This document shows, piece by piece, positions 6,208-8,437 of a DNA stretch of 8,437 nucleotides. Numbering within the stretch: position 1 is the first letter of the stretch; the number at the start of each line of letters is the position of its first letter. The translations under genes and the position numbers were made by a program. The stretch covers positions 1-8,437 of the forward strand of contig VBAO01000229.1 in the NCBI GenBank assembly GCA_005883865.1, given 5' to 3'. Under the pieces are notes generated by a model, which had not been told where the DNA came from, ran no database searches, and was given only the letters and a program-made list of their open reading frames with translations. Source of the stretch: Candidatus Segetimicrobium genomatis. GTDB lineage: Bacteria > Sysuimicrobiota > Sysuimicrobiia > Sysuimicrobiales > Segetimicrobiaceae.

Positions 6208-6633
6208 ATGAAGATGCATCCGGTCGTCCATTTCGAAATGCCCGCGGAAGACAGGAAGCGCATGTCCAATTTCTACACGCGGGCATTCGGCTGGCAGACC
6301 AAACCGATGGGCCCGGACATGGGCGAGTATGTGCTGGTGACGACGACCGAATCCGACGACAACGGTCCGAAGAAGCCCGGCATGATCAACGGCGGGTTTT
6401 TCAAGAAAACCAAATCGGCACAATACCCTTCGGTGGTGATCGCGGTCGATGACATTCGGGCGCAGATGAAGAAAGTTGAGGAGGCGGGCGGAAAGGTGAT
6501 TGGCGGTCAAAGGCCTGGCGAGCCGGACGAGATCCCCGGCGTGGGGCTCTATGTCTCCTTTTTCGACACGGAAGGCAACAGGGTGAGTATGCTGCAGCCC
6601 GCCCCCAGAATGAGTGTTCGACCGGGCAGATGA
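6208..6633 (+). CDS. VOC (glyoxalase/bleomycin-resistance fold) family protein
   Basis: The product has 141 residues and forms one vicinal-oxygen-chelate domain: MHPVVHFEMPAEDRKRM at the N-terminus, FYTRAFGWQT, NGGFF, VVIAVDDI, then GLYVSFFDTEGNRVSMLQP at the end. Proteins of this subgroup are widespread and mostly uncharacterised. The fold is used by glyoxalases, dioxygenases and antibiotic-binding proteins, usually through a metal bound by His/Glu. His8 (VVHFEM) is a candidate ligand, but the set is not certain, so no reaction is assigned. The start ATG is set by a strong Shine-Dalgarno 7 bases upstream. The gene stands alone between a divergent transporter gene and a convergent PLP-enzyme gene. 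Its composition differs from the operon: 6361-6420 has 31 G/C of 60 against 46 of 60 at 4141-4200, and lysine AAA and TTT codons are frequent. This suggests horizontal acquisition, although an abundantly translated gene could also differ. Confidence 0.9.
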   Translation: MKMHPVVHFEMPAEDRKRMSNFYTRAFGWQTKPMGPDMGEYVLVTTTESDDNGPKKPGMINGGFFKKTKSAQYPSVVIAVDDIRAQMKKVEEAGGKVIGGQRPGEPDEIPGVGLYVSFFDTEGNRVSMLQPAPRMSVRPGR

Positions 6634-6707
6634 TTTCGGCGAGAGACACGATAGAGAAAGGGATACGGTTGGATGCGGGCGCCGGCCGCTGACGCGAACC
6701 GGCGGCT

Positions 6708-7697
6708 TCACGTCCGGAACACATCCGTCGTCAAGTAGCGAAGGCCTGAATCGACGATGATCGTGACGACGGTGGCGCGGGGGCCGAGTCGCTCCGCGAC
6801 GCGCAGGGATGCGACCACATTGGCCCCGCTGGAAGGACCGGCGAAGATCGCTTCCTCTCGGGCAAGTCGCCTTGCCATCACCTTCGCCTCGGCAGTGGCC
6901 ACCGTCGAAATCTCCTCCACCTCGTCAGGCTTCCAGAGCGGCGGGATGAAGCCGATCCCGATCCCCTCGATCTTGTGGGATCCCGAGGGCTTCCCCGACA
7001 GCGCAGCCGACTCCGCAGGCTCCACCGCGACGACCGTGATGTCCGGTTTGTGGCGCCGCAGCGCACGGGCGGTGCCGTGAATCGAGTGAGCCGTGCTTAC
7101 CGCATGCACGAAGGCATCCACGCGGCCGCCGGTCTGATGCCAAATCTCCTCACCCAGCGCCTGGTACCCTGCTTCTCCATCATGGTTATTGAGCTGGTCA
7201 GCCCACCAGTGCCCCGGGCGGCGGCTGATCTCGCCAGCGGTGGCGATCATCGTCTTGATCAATTGTTCGGTGATCTTGCCCTCGTCGCTTTGCACGTCGG
7301 TGATTTCCGCCCCGTAGGCGCGCATCGTGTAGCGCTTCTCATCGCTGAACGCATCCGAGAACACAAAGTGGGTCTTGTAACCGAGCGCGGCGCACACAAA
7401 GGCAAGCGAGATCCCCGTCGTCCCCGCCGTATACTCGACAACTGTTCCACCAGGCGGTAGGCGCCCATCCGCCGCCGCCCGCTCGACCATTGTCCGCGCC
7501 ATTCTGTCTTTCATACTGCCGGTAGGGTTCGCGGATTCGAGTTTCACGACGACGCGAGCACTATCCGGAGGCACTACGTGCCGTAACTCCACGAGCGAGG
7601 TGTTGCCGATCGCATCCAGAACGTGTTTCGAGGCGGCGTCTCTCACGGAGACCTCCAAAAGTTCGGTGAGGGGGGCGCCGGACATTCCGGCTTCCAT
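6708..7697 (-). CDS. Cysteine-synthase-family (fold type II) PLP-dependent enzyme, divergent active-site loops
   Basis: The product has 329 residues from ATG 7697 and belongs to the CysK/CysM/cystathionine beta-synthase family of PLP enzymes. AIGNTSLVELRHV and KLESANPTGSMKDRM give the PLP-binding Lys63. SSGAN and DSGLRYLTTDVFR occur near the C-terminus. Two normally strict motifs differ: the substrate loop TSGNTG is TAGTTG, with Thr at the Asn that contacts the PLP oxygen, and the phosphate-binding GxGTGGT loop is AVSTAHSIHG. It therefore belongs to a distinct subgroup, and O-acetylserine sulfhydrylase activity should not be assumed. The start is uncertain: ATG 7697, ATG 7685 (weak GGAAG 5 bases upstream) and an upstream TTG at 7799 are all in frame. 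ATG 7697 has GGAGG (7716-7720) about 18 bases ahead. The N-terminal extension from TTG looks non-conserved. It is divergent from the thioredoxin gene across 169 bases and convergent with the VOC gene across 74 bases. Confidence 0.88.
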   Translation of the reverse strand: MEAGMSGAPLTELLEVSVRDAASKHVLDAIGNTSLVELRHVVPPDSARVVVKLESANPTGSMKDRMARTMVERAAADGRLPPGGTVVEYTAGTTGISLAFVCAALGYKTHFVFSDAFSDEKRYTMRAYGAEITDVQSDEGKITEQLIKTMIATAGEISRRPGHWWADQLNNHDGEAGYQALGEEIWHQTGGRVDAFVHAVSTAHSIHGTARALRRHKPDITVVAVEPAESAALSGKPSGSHKIEGIGIGFIPPLWKPDEVEEISTVATAEAKVMARRLAREEAIFAGPSSGANVVASLRVAERLGPRATVVTIIVDSGLRYLTTDVFRT

Positions 7698-7823
7698 TGT
7701 TGCGAGAGGTTCCCCCCTCCCGGTCCCTCCAGGCTGCCCGATCCAATATGCTTTCCGTGCTTCGCGCGCCTGTGCCAAGTTTCCCCTTCCGTTCTGCAAG
7801 GCGCGCTTGCGGATCCATCATCG

Positions 7824-7852
7824 TTGAGTGGACGGGCCTTTTCGAGTATGCT
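7824..7852 (+). promoter_or_regulatory. Candidate housekeeping-sigma promoter for the thioredoxin-like gene
   Basis: TTGAGT (7824-7829) and TATGCT (7847-7852) are spaced by exactly 17 bases and match 4 of 6 bases each of the TTGACA and TATAAT consensus. Transcription would begin near 7859, giving only about 8 bases before the GTG start at 7867. The message would be nearly leaderless, in line with the lack of a clear ribosome binding site. This is a prediction from sequence only. Confidence 0.5.
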
Positions 7853-7866
7853 GAACGGTAGTCGAC

Positions 7867-8437
7867 GTGGACCAACAACAGCATGCGCCTCGGGAGCAAC
7901 GCGGACTCCGGCCCTTCGTCGTGGCGGGGTTGATCGTGGTGGGGGCCGTGGCTGCGGTCGCGGGGGTGCGAGTGGCGTTCTCCCCGGCGCCGTACGGCAA
8001 CGGGCTTTCGTCGTCCGCCCCGCCGGTCGGGCGGCCCGCGCCCGACGTCACGCTGCCCCTGTTCTCGGGCGGCACGCTTGACATCCATCGCCTCAGGGGC
8101 AGGCCGATCGTCCTGAACTTCTGGGCGTCGTGGTGCGTGCCGTGCAGGTCGGAGACCCCGCTCCTTGTCAGCCTGCACCAGACCTACGGCCCCCGAGGGA
8201 TCGTGTTTGCCGGCGTGGACGTCGAGGACCAGGAGCGCGACGCCAGGGCGTTTATCGCGGAATTCCACGTCGATTATCTCGTCGCGCGGGCCCCGGACGA
8301 GAAAGCGATGGACGCGTATTCGGTGGTCGGCGTCCCGACCACGGTCTTCATTGGCGCCGACGGCGTGGTCGTAGACGCGTATGCCGGTGGGTTCGTCGGT
8401 TCGGGGGGAGCGCAGGCGTTGAAGACTCGGTTGGACC
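7867..8437 (+). CDS. Membrane-anchored TlpA/ResA-like thioredoxin-fold protein, 3' end beyond the window
   Basis: This is an extracytoplasmic thiol-disulfide oxidoreductase of the TlpA/ResA/DsbE group, which in relatives keeps cysteines reduced for cytochrome c maturation or other envelope proteins. From GTG 7867, the first possible start after an in-frame TGA at 7852-7854, the visible 190 residues show a short polar N-terminus and one hydrophobic signal anchor (about residues 15-35). A linker ends in GRPAPDVTLPLF, followed by NFWASWCVPCRSETP with the redox Cys90 and Cys93, GVDVEDQERDARAFI, and VVGVPTTVFIGADG with the cis-proline at about 157. The sequence is still open at the right edge, but the domain is nearly complete. 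No cytochrome biogenesis gene is visible beside it, so its partner is unknown. The start is less certain than the fold because no good Shine-Dalgarno is present. Confidence 0.88.
   Translation, partial: MDQQQHAPREQRGLRPFVVAGLIVVGAVAAVAGVRVAFSPAPYGNGLSSSAPPVGRPAPDVTLPLFSGGTLDIHRLRGRPIVLNFWASWCVPCRSETPLLVSLHQTYGPRGIVFAGVDVEDQERDARAFIAEFHVDYLVARAPDEKAMDAYSVVGVPTTVFIGADGVVVDAYAGGFVGSGGAQALKTRLD

Noticed and set aside
6681..6703. GCCGG/CCGGC hairpin between the convergent VOC and PLP-enzyme genes as a terminator
   Set aside because: The stem is only 5 bp with a 13-base loop and no following T-run on either strand.
7698..7799. N-terminal extension of the PLP enzyme from TTG 7799
   Set aside because: The 34 extra residues look unlike coding sequence of this family, and ATG starts lie nearer the conserved region; kept only as an alternative.

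Overview
The window is GC-rich (for example 46 of 60 bases are G or C at 4141-4200) and fully bacterial in layout. The left two thirds (1-5504, all plus strand) is one tightly packed operon: rlmN (5' end outside the window), a PP2C phosphatase (prpC type), a PASTA-domain Ser/Thr kinase (prkC type), ribulose-phosphate 3-epimerase (rpe) and a class II histone-deacetylase-like hydrolase. Successive genes overlap by ATGA or GTGA or lie 3 bases apart. The order rlmN-prpC-prkC-(rsgA)-rpe is the one known from Bacillota such as Bacillus subtilis. Here rsgA is missing and a deacetylase gene follows rpe. Together with the high GC this suggests a high-GC, Firmicutes-like or other terrabacterial lineage, probably from an environmental assembly. 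The phylum cannot be fixed from this window.

Two of the five operon genes are broken. The kinase gene lacks a stretch of about 52 bases between its N-lobe and the hinge, which shifts the frame at about 2150. The deacetylase gene has lost about 20 codons near residue 78. In their place is a 40-base segment (4725-4764) identical to part of the opposite-strand membrane transporter gene 1.25 kb downstream (5976-6015), again with a frameshift. Catalytic residues on both sides of each lesion are intact, so the damage is either very recent or an assembly/amplification artefact. This is the most notable signal in the window.

The right third (5505-8437) holds single genes on alternating strands: a small CDF-like six-helix membrane protein (minus), a VOC/glyoxalase-fold protein with clearly lower GC and a strong ribosome binding site (plus), a divergent cysteine-synthase-family PLP enzyme (minus), and a membrane-anchored TlpA/ResA-like thioredoxin that runs off the right edge (plus). 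The intergenic gaps are 82, 74 and 169 bases and hold likely promoters. No gene-free stretch exceeds 300 bases.

In the operon, the kinase and phosphatase would form a reversible Ser/Thr phosphorylation pair, both membrane-anchored. The kinase carries three extracellular PASTA repeats that in relatives sense peptidoglycan or muropeptides. RlmN modifies 23S rRNA and some tRNAs, and Rpe serves the pentose phosphate pathway. I saw no RNA gene, CRISPR array, insertion sequence or convincing undescribed defence or mobile system.
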